Shown here in pieces: positions 48,401 through 61,400 of a stretch of DNA of 64,000 nucleotides. The translations under genes and the position numbers were made by a program. This DNA is from Lumbricus terrestris (Eukaryota; Annelida; Clitellata; Crassiclitellata; Lumbricidae), in NCBI GenBank assembly GCA_949752735.1, contig OX457037.1:12782784-12846783 (forward strand), written 5' to 3'. The number at the start of each line of letters is the position of its first letter. The stretch's first letter is position 1. The notes beneath the pieces are model-generated. The model was given only the letters and a program-made list of their open reading frames with translations, searched no databases and was not told where the DNA came from.

Positions 48401-51400
48401 ATGTACTGCTGCGAAAGATTCGAAAAACGGCCAGCGTGGATCGTCAGCCCGGCAGCGGCCGACCACGTTCGGTGCGCACACCAGAGAACATTGATGCAGT
48501 AAACGATCTTGTGCTAAGCCAGGAGGGCGCACCACAAACTTACAGAACAATTCGCCAGATTCAAAGAGAAATTGGAATGAGTAGGGGAACAGTGTATAGA
48601 GTAATACATGATGACCTTCAGCTTAAGTGTCTGAAAAAACGCCGTGCCCAACTGTTATCAACATGCAACACAGATTCACGCTTGGAACGATGCAAGCAAC
48701 TTCTTAGGAAGTTTCCCGAGCATATAGTCCATTTCATCTGGTTTACTGACGAGAAGCTGTTTACAGTGGCGCCTCCAATCAACGCTCAGAACGATCGTCT
48801 CTACGTATCCACGACAACACTGAAGCGCAACGTTGACGCCAATCGCCTACTGCGGACCCGCCCGACTTTCAGCCGCTCACTGATGGTCTCCGTCGCCGTC
48901 TCGAAGCTCGGGTGCACGGAATTGTTCTTCGTGGAACCTGGGGTGAAGGTCAACGGCGAATATTACAGAAATATCCTGTTGATGGAGCAGATGTTGCCAG
49001 CGATCAGGAGGATGTCAAGCGACTTGTTCATTCTCCAGCAGGACAGCGCCCCAGCACATCGCGCAAAGGACACCATTGCGTCGCTGCGACGTGAAACACC
49101 AAGCTTCATTGGACCGGAACTCTGGCCAGCAAATTCACCAGACCTCAATCCTGTTGACTACAGAATTTGGGGTCTAATGCAGGAACGCGTCTACCAGACA
49201 GCAATACGGGACATCGACGAGTTGAAGGAGCGCCTGATCGTTGTGTGGGCACAGTTGAAGCAGAGTGTCATTGACAAAGCTATTGAACAGTGGCGGCCAA
49301 GGCTGAGAGCCTGCGTTCAAGCGAAGGGACATCACTTCGAACATCTTCTTAAATGAAACATTATTTTTTCTTATTTAACATGAGACTTACATGCGTTTCA
49401 TGACAAAGGTTTTTGGTGTGTTTTTTTATGGGGCACAGTATTAGATTTACATGCGTTTCATGACAAAGGTTTTTGGTGTGTTTTTTTATGGGACACAGTA
49501 CTGTATTTGATATAACCATCCTGTCACAGATCACTTACTCAATCAATCATTCATTCACCATACTTTTTGATCACTTAACTTTATACATATTACTCATAGC
49601 ATAGCACAGGCAAGTAAATCAAATGGTCGCATGTATCATTAGTGTCAAAGGGGGTTTGTAGTGCAACAGCTATTATCGCGCATGATAATTGATAATAGCC
49701 AACTACAGAACAGCCTACAGATGATAGCTTACTTAACAAATGCGCGAGAGGGCCTTGCCCACAATGGACCATATAGCCTATTACATGCGAAGGAAAATTC
49801 ACCTGAAGCTTTTGTCCATAAAGTTGTGGATACAAAAACGTCACACCTGTCGCATTCTGGATTGAAAGGATTTCTCTGACCATTTGCGAAACAGTATCCG
49901 TTGATCAAGCACGTTTCTTCCTGTAATATCAGTTATCAAATCAAGTTGTATTATCTTCTGACTGTAGAATAGAAACGTCCAATTTGAAACAGTAGATCTA
50001 AGCCTCACATAGCTCTTCATAAAAATCTGATCAGCTTTCTGGAATGGAACCATGCAAGTTTGTATGCACAATAATTCTCAATTGCAATTACATATTAAAT
50101 GCGAAGACATAACTGCCACACTTGAGCCGCTTAAATTTTTTATCCAGAAAAATGACGAAACCCGTAATTTGAGGACAATTAACAATTTCAAAGCGCATGC
50201 ACCGGGTTAAATATGACAGACCATCAACATTGGTGTTCATTATTTTACATTAAAATAGTAGTATACACAATTAAAATAAAATGAAACAAATCGAGTTTTA
50301 TTTATTTATTTAATTCAATTTAGTGACTGAACGAACAACATGATGCATTTATGGCCGTGAATTGCGATATTTGGCAGAAGGAATGAACATTCACGAATAT
50401 TATGGTCACCGAGCAACCGTCAGCTTTTTAAATCTACAACAATAGGGTATAGGCCTAATGGTGTTGTTCAGGTTCCAAGCATGCTGTGAAGTGTGAATAT
50501 TGAATTTCTTTATGCTTTCTTAACACGGCAATTACTAGACTTTCAGACCTTTCGAGAGCAACGCAATCCATCGCAGGAGAAGCATATGGAATCGTAGACA
50601 ATGAGAGGACGGATGTTGCTGAAGCGTCTACCATTGTTACTGATGGAGATGGAATAGTGGAGAACGGGGTTTCCCTGAGGCAGGGAGTAGAAGTCAACGG
50701 ATTCGACCTCAGGCGGAGATGTCGTTGGAGTGGAGTTCGTTCGGATGAGACGTAGTTTTCCCTGAAGTTCATCAGTTGGTAACTTACATGAAGACGTATC
50801 CATAGTTTCCACTGAGGCGACGGTATCAAACGACTGCTTCGAATCGTCGCTCTACATGTAGAACAAAAAGCACATTTTCATGATAAGCTTTGCAGTTTTA
50901 AGCGATATTCTGCACCGATTCAGATACAGAAAGGACAGCTGTAATAAACTATAAAGTTTATAGAGAAAACCAGGGGATGTGAAAAATACTGCCCTGTCTT
51001 TCAGTTAATATACTATGGTATGCCTGGGAATTCTAATCTGTCCAAAATGGATGCAACCACGAACTTCGTGCAAGACCTGAAACTGTGTTGAATTGAGTTA
51101 TGTCTATACCTTCGTGACTTCCACTTTGCAGACAAGTTCTGGTAATGATTTCACGTCTTTCGTGACCATCTCCACCTTCTGACATAGGTATCTGTCAAGG
51201 TCGCAGGAAGTGGGGCCCAGTGTTCGTATGATATTGGGAACAGCATTTTCCGACAGAGCGCAGTCTGTTCCAACGTAACCTGTGGACAAAGTATGCGAAC
51301 GAAAAACTTGTTATATTAAAATTAATGTGTACAAACTTTAACACACGTGAAGGCCAGTATGTAGGCCTAATGTATATGAAATGCAAGCGATTCTATAAAA

Positions 51401-54400
51401 TATTCTAAGAGTAAGCTTAGTGCTCTGAGCATCAAGAAAAGTTTACAGCAATAATTTATTTTCTTCAGGGAATAACTCAATTATTATTTCCCACTCTTCT
51501 CAATGCAATTGTCCTTCCAAATATATCTGCAATCACGATCACATTGCACAGAATCTTTGGATTCATTTGAATCTTACGGGCCTTAATTTCTAGGATGTTA
51601 AGTTCTGAGAAACGCTGCCACTGAAGTTTTCATATACCTTCCTATGTGCAGATGTTTTTTACTGCTCACTGATCAACCACTGACCTTTGTGGCAGATGCA
51701 GGTTCCATTCGTGCAGGTTCCGTGTCCAGAACAGTCTTGCGGTAGACAGACGACAGCTGTTATCTCTTGAACGACGGATACTATATCCTCAATCGTTGAA
51801 TTGCTTTCTGTGATGTTGGCCGTAATCGCCTCGAAAATACAGAGATTCTGGATCTCGGGAATCTTGTCATCAGCCCAAGACATGTCACCCGTCATCTGAA
51901 ATTAGGTGATCACTTCAAAACTAAGCGCAAAGCTACCATAGAACAACATACATGAAACTTTCGTCTGAAATCAATAGTGTATCATACGTGTGCAGAGAGA
52001 AAGAGATAGATAAGTCTAGTTGATCTCGGACGGTCTTATCACAGGTGCAAAGAAGTCTTCGACTGCAATTATTGACACCGCATACATGTAGGACAGGTAA
52101 TCTACTAATAATTTATATGCACGCGCAGGGCCGGATTAAGAAATGTGGACCCTGTTCGGGAAATTTTTTGCGGATCTTCAGCCGAAAATTCTGATGACTT
52201 TAACAAAATTAGTCGTTTGTTCGAAAATTTCGTAGAATATACCGATCATTTCCATCCAAGAAAGTTGCTGACCTTTTTTAGTCGTTTGGTTGAAATTAAT
52301 TTCGCTAAAAATCTAAAAAAATTCGGAAATTTTTTCCCCGCAGGTGTGTGGGTTTCCTAAAGTGTGGGGGCCCTGTTCGGCCGAACATGTTGAACATACC
52401 TTTATCTGGCCCCGTGCACGCGACATGTTCGCTTTACACCTTTTTTGAAGAAAGTTTATTTAATGTAATAATTCTAATACAGACTATACTGATACCTGAA
52501 TATCCAAAACACATTTGTCGATGCTTCCGTTAACATCGCTCATTGAAACATGGCTTTCGCATGCAGCTCTGATAGGAGACTTGTCATCCCAAAGCACACG
52601 CTGGCAGTGTCTCCTCGCGTCTTCTTCTGTTATCCCAGAAGCATTTTTGGGCCGCTGTGAAGGTTCCGGCCTGCTGTAGTTGAAAGCCGAACTGTCGTAT
52701 TCCCAGTCAATGTCATCGGTTATCGAGTCACTCAGTGCTCGTCTTCCACGAGAAAAGGTATTCGAGGAGAATTTGCGAACCGTCTTGGGAAGGACGTTAT
52801 AATTTGCACCAACGTTCGGTCCGTTTTGAAAACTGTCATCTGACATCGGGCGCTCGCAACTCGAAACCCCTTCCAGACAGGTGCACAAGGATGAGTCAGC
52901 TTTCAGTGCATCATCGCTGCCAACAGGTAGGTCGGTAACGATGCCGTCAAAGAGACTCTTCCCAAGTGGCACCCTTTAACATGTTTAGCAGCACAATGAT
53001 CGCATAAGACAAGGGTAGGGAGGGTAAGACGCGTTCAGGTAAGACATAGTCAGGTAGCAATTTTAAGGTATAGGCCTAAGATTGGGAGAACAAGATTTCA
53101 AGACAACGCAAGTTATGGCGATGCTAAAATAAATCGGCAAGTTACGTCATCAGAGCTCATTGCTGATGACGTATAAATCATGAATCGACGACACAAATTA
53201 TGCGCTGCCTCAAGTTGAAGTTCTTTCTCTCAGACTTAGAAATTTCAGTTATGAAAATCAGCAGTGTTCTTAATAGTGGGCCAACCGATTGTTTAGCAGA
53301 GTTTATCACAGACTGTTTGTACAAGTTCATTTCACAGGACTGCAGAAACTGTTAACTAAATGTGACCCATCAGAGTGAAACACACACTAAGTCGGAAATT
53401 TCACATTTTGAGGTTTTCATACCACCGTAAAGCACTCAATCTCTGCTTTTAAATGACACCAAAATTGTTACTCTAGCATGTTCCTGTCCAAAGTTATGTA
53501 AGAAAATGTAGTTGCCATTTCGAAAATTTTATTTCGAGAAAAACACGATTAAAGAATAGACACATATAAACTGCAAAACTCCATAGCAACCATGCACCGA
53601 TTTTAATGAAATTTGCAACACTTAAAGAACATCATAGGGAAGACTAATTTACAAAGTGTCATTGTGCTAGTAATCATAGTTTAGAAATTCTATACATTTG
53701 AAATTTTAAAAAATAAATTATTCTCAGACTTTAGTAAAAGAAGTCGAAGCTTTGAATTTCTGATTATGAAAAACTATTTCCTTATTATGCCAGAAGTCCA
53801 CGTAAGACCATCAAAAGTTCATTATTATACTGAGTTAAAATAATGTAAAGAATAGTGTAATATTATTTTAAAAAGATCGTGGCATGAGTAATTTCACAAT
53901 GAAAAAAATGGAAATTTCTCAATTTTGTACAGTTATTCATACGTGTTTTACAATCTGCAAGGTAACTCTATTTCTTCAGTTAAAGGTAGAAAGTTAATAA
54001 CATGACGGTCATGTTATTCACGTGACAGTGGTGTAGAGGTATGTTCTGTGCCTTGTAACCGGAGACTCACTGGTTCGAATCTACCTTAAGTCACTGCATA
54101 GCGATCCAGCAGTTTTCTGTGGTATGGTCGTGTATACGTCTGAACTATACAAAGAGGGCAACATCAAAATACACTTGCATGATATTGATTGTATAAAAAA
54201 GAACTAGTTTTCCTTGACAGTCTGTCCTCGACCTCGTCCTCGACCTCGTCCTCTTGAGTGAAGTCTTCCACGACCTCGGGTTTCCTTTCCACCAGTCAGT
54301 GCATCTTTCTCAGATTCAGAACTCGAATGCCTGGATCGTTTACTACGGCTGGTCACAACTCTTCCTCGTCCTCGTCCTCGCTTTGGTGCAGTTGGTTGTG

Positions 54401-55457
54401 CAACAAATCCAGGTTCATATTGGTCTGTGTCGCTTCCAGATTCTGCGGCAACCAATTCCAACGGTCTGGGGCATACAACGTCCTGCAAACCATCTTTGAC
54501 GTATTCTCGAATCTGGTTATACAGATACCACTGACGTTGAAGTGGAAGTCCTGGTGGAATAATTTGCTGCGGACCCTGTTTTGGAAGATGGGATTCACCG
54601 CCTTTCATTAGATTGAATTTGATTTCTTCACTCTCTGTGGTAATTTTGGCAAACACGAAGCCAGGAAAACTTGCATCAAAACGAAAATGCTGGTACTGTT
54701 TTATGCCAGGAAATGGTTTGAAGTATGGGGATAGATGTTGCTGCCATTCCCCAACAGCTACAAAGGATCGGCCATCTTCCTTGCCAATCAGCTGAGCCTG
54801 GTTCACACAAGCACTTTCGTTAACCACCGTCTCAAATTCCTCCAGTGACGACACAGCATGGCGTTTGAATGCCCGCTTGAGAAGCCCAAAACATCCGTCA
54901 GGGGCAAATTTAGTGTGACCCGTAATCATAAAATTGAGAGATATGGATTGGTGAAGACCGATGCACACCCTCCATGCGCAATACCACAGGACAAAACGAT
55001 TCTTGTTTTGTCCTGAGCAGTTGTCGCAATGAAGTTGTGCATCAGTCTCTCCCATCAAACCATTTTCCTTGTACCATTTTGAGATTGAAGTGAGGCGGTC
55101 ATGGCCAATTGCGTGAAGGAAAGTAAAGGTGTTTCGGCAAACCAAATGACCTTCTATCATGTAAGCTGTTCGCGATCGATTTCTTTCTTTATGAGATCCG
55201 GCCGCCTTCTTCGTACTACAAGTCAGCGACGAGAGGTTGATTGTGCACGAAATCTTGCCCAGCAGGACAAGCATTTGATCTCTCGGAGTTAGGGCATTCA
55301 TGTCCATCCTTCGCTTAACCTTGTCCTCCGTTGAAAACAGTTCATGGCATGGATTACCATTATTATGTTGGCAATCACATCTGTAATAACACAAAAAATT
55401 CATTGAGTACATAGAATTAAATAATCTAGTAAATCTGTGCAAGACTTGCAAATCACG

Positions 55458-55491
<34 letters not shown>

Positions 55492-58400
55492 CATAATTAT
55501 TTTGCTTTAGACCTTACATGAAATAAAATTAGTAATCCTTTAAATAAAACAATAAGCGTATTACATTAAATGTATGTGAATTATATTATCGGTGACTGGC
55601 TCCAACCTGACAGCCCAGTCCACCCCATGATATTGTCGATCCAAGATATATTCGGTCTCCTGCGGTTTCGAATCCACTCTACGAGACCCGTCATCAGACT
55701 GCCTATGATCATAATAATTATGCCTATTTACCTAACCATAACACAGTCAGGCATTCGGATGAGCGTGTTGTCTGTAAAGAGATATCACAATGTCTGATGA
55801 TGCACCTTTTAGCCACACAGTCATGACAGACTCATCCATCGTATACAATCCTTATAATTTTAGCTTTGTGTAATAATTATTGTAATCACGAATTTACATA
55901 GCGCCACTCAAAAATCAGAGGCGCTCCCAACCCGCTCTCAAAAGGTCTTAAGGAACAGGGCTGGAAGAAAGGCGAGAAGATCCATCCTGAGATCTTTCTG
56001 GTAGACGGTTCCAGCTGGACACTACAGAAAGCTACCAGACCGGGCTATAGCAGTGTTCATCCGAGGGACTACCAGGAGTCCACGAGCAGACGATCGCAGG
56101 GAGGCCTGACCCAGGCAATTAGGAAACCAAAGTGCATTGAATATAATAAAAGAGTCAATTATTTACCTGAATTCCCGGCATTTTTCCAGTTCGCCATCAT
56201 TGTCCAGGACAATCTCAGGTGCCTCCTTGGCATGCTCCAATACATGATCGTAGTCGCTCTTTCGCATATCTTGCTCCGAATCAGAGTCCGATTCACACTC
56301 GATTGAGTTTTCGTCACCATCAGAGCTTGACAGATCATCGTCATCTTCGTTAGTGAACAGATATTCTTCCAGAAGAGTATTTAATTTGTCTGTATCGGAT
56401 TTGGAAGAATTCAAAAGTCTGGCAATGTCGCCTGCCATTTTAATATTTTGTAAACGTAATGTCTCTCGTCACAATAATTTGCAAAATCCCTAAAGCGCAG
56501 CGATCAATAATTTTGTTAATCGGGCTTGCTAGCGGCAATGTGTGCTGTTCTTAGTAAACACATCGAGCTGCCCATGCGCGCTGACCGAAAACCTACTTAT
56601 AAGCCAATAGCATCTCGTCTATTTAAAATCGTGTCATGTGATAGCAACCAATATCGCAGTTGTTGATGTTCTCCGGAGCTCTGATTGGTTAAAATTTGAA
56701 ATTGACATAGTTTACGACCTGGATAGCAGGGTAGACGAGATATTGGGCTTTCTTTTGATACCAACCATGTTAGGCTAACGCGTAAGTTGAACAAGATATG
56801 TGTAACCGAAATCAAACAAATTCGATGACAATCCAAGTAATTTTAAACCGTAGCTTCAACTAAATCATCATTAAAACACATTTTAAACTTCAAATTTTAT
56901 AAAGTATTTTATTTGTACACATTTAAAAGACATTTTTATAACCATTTTAGTCATAAAGCGAAAATTGGAAAAATACAAGTTATTATTGGTTTTCAGCGGT
57001 TTTCTCTGTTTGAAGGCTGCCGACATAGTGTGTGTTTCACTCTGATGGGTCACAAATTGACTTGGACCACCTCGTTTATGAACAAGAGCTGTCAACAAGT
57101 GATAATATCAACACGTTTCTTATACGGTACCCATTCAGGATTTATTGGAATAGTCAAAATAATTATTATTAAAAATAGCAAAATCAATGAGGAATTTAAA
57201 CAAACCTCCAACTCTCAACGACATCGCTCACAGAATTCGTGACCACCTTTCTACCTTTGATCCTAAGGTCGTTTTCAGGGTCACTGTCGAGTGATCCGCA
57301 CAGTCCTTCGGTCCTTTGACGCTCAGACGATGTTACGTAAATCTGGGCACTGATTCCCCAATGGTTCGCATATATCCAATAACCCTGACCTTGCTCGGAA
57401 GATTGATCTATAAACCGCAAAGAAATATTTACAATACATGCTCGTCATTTTTGTTTCGCTAGAAACAGCCTACCATTCATCTTACATTTCCGTGAATGAA
57501 GTGTTTATCGCAGGGGCCAGAGTAGCTTTGGTCCTTTGGATACTGCGGACTTGGTTTGATATAGCGCCCGTGAATAATCTGGTCTTTCTCTGTCTCGGCT
57601 CTTATGGGCGGTGAGAAATTCACAAGGATTTACATTACGTTGTATAATTATCAACTCTTACGATGTAGCAATGCTCAGCGACTTATTTGGAGCCGGTATG
57701 GCTACTGCAATAATTATATGATTACAGACCAGCTATAGGCCTACTGTGCCTGCCCGCGTAGAAATTTCTAACCAAGTACATGCACTTACCAGAAAGCATG
57801 AGCCTATCAGAACAGAAATCATTTACAGCTGGTAATATTAAAATTATACAGCGCAGTGAGCACGGAGCAGTCTAACCGACCCATTGCTAACTGCGAAGCG
57901 ACGCGCGGATCCCACAGAATATTCAGCAGAAAATCAGACGACCAATATTATAGGTCCAGGGGAGTATCCAGGGGGTTAATCCGGCCATGCTCCAATTTAG
58001 AAATTTCTTTATTTTTGACCAGCTATTCTGGCTTGGAAAGTTGACGTGCCCCCCACCCCATGAGCAGTTCCGTAGGACTCTCCCCACACCCACAAGGTCC
58101 GTATACGAGGTTCTACGACTAAAAAGGTTATCAACTATTTTGGCGGATAAAATTATATAGGCCTAATACTTTCTCGGGAAATCGAGACAAATGTCTAAAA
58201 AAGAACATCAGATTTTTCGGCGACCACGACGACAAGACGAACATTTTTCTCTGTCCCAAGACCGAAAATTGTGACCCCCCTTCGAATATTTCTGTATCCG
58301 CCCTAGAATGGGTCAATGTTTTCGAAAAGAGCGGGAACCCTTCCTGTGTGATCTCTTGGATATTGCCATGCGCCATGCGGTATAATATTCCACTTGCCTC

Positions 58401-61400
58401 AAACACTCGCCCATTGTCGTCTCTCTTGATGTCAGCGCCTTTCCGTAACTTATCATTGTAGGTGATGAAGTGTAAGCGTGAGTCTGCACCGCACATGTCG
58501 GCCACCAAGATGACGTCATTCTCTCTTGCTGCAACTCCACACACACAGCTGACCGTTTGGCCACACGATTTGTGCCTCAACTGGACCTAAAGGGGATTAA
58601 CAAGAACAATCAGCCAGATAACTTTGTGCGTTGTGTCTAGACACAGAAAAAATTCTTAAAATATACCGATTGATCGGATCAAAAAAATTTACATTTACAT
58701 TGTACTCACACATTTCTCTGTCGCTGTCCCTGTCTCTATCGGTCTCTGTCTCTGTGTTTCTCTGTCCCTCTCTGTCCCTCGCTCTCTATCTGTGTGTCGG
58801 GTTGTCTATCTGTCTGTCTGTCTTTCTCTCTATAATATTTAACTTCAACATATAGTCCGTGCACGGGAACCTAAATGGCCAGGCGTCCATTCAAACGGGC
58901 GAGCGGTGGTGAACGAACTCATCCGATTAATACATTGCGTAATAAGCAGATTGAAGCCATAGACGGTCGCTATATAAAATCCGAGTACATTTACATTACA
59001 GTTGATTTTATTATGATCGAAAATTCGAAACAATGCCGTTTCAATCGAAAATGTTCACCTTGCAAAATTCGACAGTGCACATTGAATCCGAGTAATGAGT
59101 ATTATCGCTAAAGGCCATAACAACTTGGAAGAGATTTTCAATTTGTGGAGCAAAAAAGACTTAGTAAGGAACCAGCGAAAATGACCCAGGCCTGGTAGAG
59201 AATAGGCCTACTATCTAATCGTGTTACGGAACTCTTGGCCTGAACGTATAACTCCAATAAAAAATAATATTAGGCCTATTCATCAGTTCAGTCGCTTTTA
59301 ATTGAAACATTCAGTTGATAGGCAGCTTATAAACTTAGCAGGCTATAATACCTCAATTGGAGTTCCCCGGGTCGTCTGAATGTAGGTGAACTGCCCTGTG
59401 GCATAGATTGTGTAGAAGCGACGGTCGAAAGTCCTCACGTGGGGATCGCCAGTTGATGTACAAACGCCATGAGGTTCGTCATGATGATACACCTGCAGTA
59501 ATATTATATTATTATAATCCAACACCCGTAACAGTTTTCTCAGTGAATTATGCTTATTGAGTTCCGTTACATTTTCCACACTTTTTTCACATGATGTTCC
59601 GTTCGCTACCTTCTTCAACGGAAATGATATTTCGATTCAATCCAATTAACTTGTATAATATTGTCCAATGTCCAATGTAACACTGTAAGATAGCCTGTCA
59701 TTTTAACTTTTTGAAAGCAATTCAAAGTCTGTACGGCCTTGCTGTAAGTTTTTGCGTTGACGATTGACTTGTGATATCGAAGTACTTCGGAAGTAGCTTG
59801 TTACAGCAGGCGTTACATAAATTTGCAGGTACAACAAAAGATTACTTGTATCTACACATAGCAATATAACTGCAAGAAGAAAGTTTTGAAGAGATCTCAT
59901 CATCACAAAGAAATTACTAGTAGGATAACATAATCATTTATGTGACCTTAAGCGTTGTGATTTTTGCTACCTTTGTTAAATCGGTGTCCGGTCAAAATCG
60001 CGCAGGACAAAAGCGCGCAGACAAAATTAATGCGCGCAGACAAATGCGCGCAGTTACAAAAGCGCGTAGGGCAAAAGCGCGCAGACAAATGCGCGCAGTT
60101 ACAAAAGCGCGTAGGGCAAAAGCGCGCAGACAAATGCGCGCAGTTACAAAAGCGCGTAGGGCAAAAGCGCGCAGACAAATGCGCGCAGACAAATGCGCGC
60201 AACAGGAAAAAATTGATCATTTGAGTATTAGAATGACCAATGACCATTGAATATAACTCATTTATGCAGAACATAAGCACAGCATAAGAGTAAATTGTTA
60301 ATAGGAGCTGAAAAAAATCTAGAATCGAAACTGTCGAAAAAGCAGCCTAGTCTACCGCTTGAACTTGCCGGCGCTAGAGATCTAAGACTAAGTTGCGAAA
60401 TAAAAAAAGCTTCCCTTGAAACAGTGCCCTGGCAAGCAAACATGAAAAATTGGGGTATACAATTCATTTTAAGGAATTGCGGAAAATCTATAGTCAGACG
60501 TTATTTGGGCAATATTTTCGTGTAATTCACATCATCACATGGTCATGGTTCATATGTCATGAACCTGTTATTTTTTCCTCATAGGGGACCTTTACATTAC
60601 ATGTAGATACGTGTATGGTTATTTGCGCGCTTTTGTCTGCGTGCTTTTGTCTGCGCGCTTTTGTCGGGGGTGTTTTTGGGTGGTTTCAGTTGCGCGCATT
60701 TGTCTGCGCGCATTTGTCTGCGCGCATTTGTCTGCGCGCTTTTGTCCTGCGCGCTTTTGTGACGGCGCCGTGAAATCGTACTTCGTATTATACCAATTAC
60801 ATTTCCTACCCCAATTTTTGGAAGATAGTGCCGACTCCACATGTTCGTATAGCTTTTTCCATCTACGGTGAACTTCGGAAGGGTGCCGACGCCAATGGTC
60901 AGAGGGTTCCATCGAGGCCCAGTCGTAAAGGAGTCAACCTTTGCGAAGATCTCAACCCTCTCGCCCTGTCTGTAGGCTTTCCCTTCATCGCTCTTCCAAT
61001 CTGCCTCCGACAGCGTCATCGTACACTCGCGTCCATTTCTGCTTCTGACCAAAATATCTTCGGGTGTCGTCAGTTTCAGAGTGAGTTCACAGGAGTCTCC
61101 AAGGACGCCTTCTCGTCGTTTGCACGTGATTGGAATCGTAGATTTTAGAGTGAGAACGGCTGGCTTTGGGTCTCCCTCGTGCACCGATAGCATGTGAGAA
61201 GAAACCTTTGAGCAAAAGAAATAAGGCAAGTGGCGTTTTTACCGTTTTTTGCCTTATCGAGAATATTTAATTATATGTATTGTATATGTATGTGTGTAAT
61301 ATGTGTATATATTATATATAATTATATTCTGGACATTTTGTCCGGGGACATTTTATCCGGGGACATTTTGTCCGGGGACATTTTATCCGGGGATTTTTTG

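Larger units (their letters stand above)
53362..57053 (-). mobile_element. 3.7-kb TIR transposon carrying a DUF7869-like gene
   Basis: The first 34 bp (GTGACCCATCAGAGTGAAAC ... to 53395) recur inverted at 57020-57053 with one mismatch. AAAT lies on both sides (53358-53361 and 57054-57057), a 4-bp target duplication. The only intact gene inside is the two-exon gene at 54204-56438. A tRNA-like stretch (54022-54095) and a LINE-type 3' fragment (55885-56130, in the intron) are also inside. The element lies in an intron of gene B, in the same orientation. The near-perfect ends imply a recent insertion. I cannot assign it to a named superfamily. Confidence 0.85.

Noticed and set aside
59942..60280. 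RADKCAQ / ARICLRAF repeat ORFs
   Set aside because: Both strands are open over the 45-bp array arm of a foldback element; the repeats are not protein-like.
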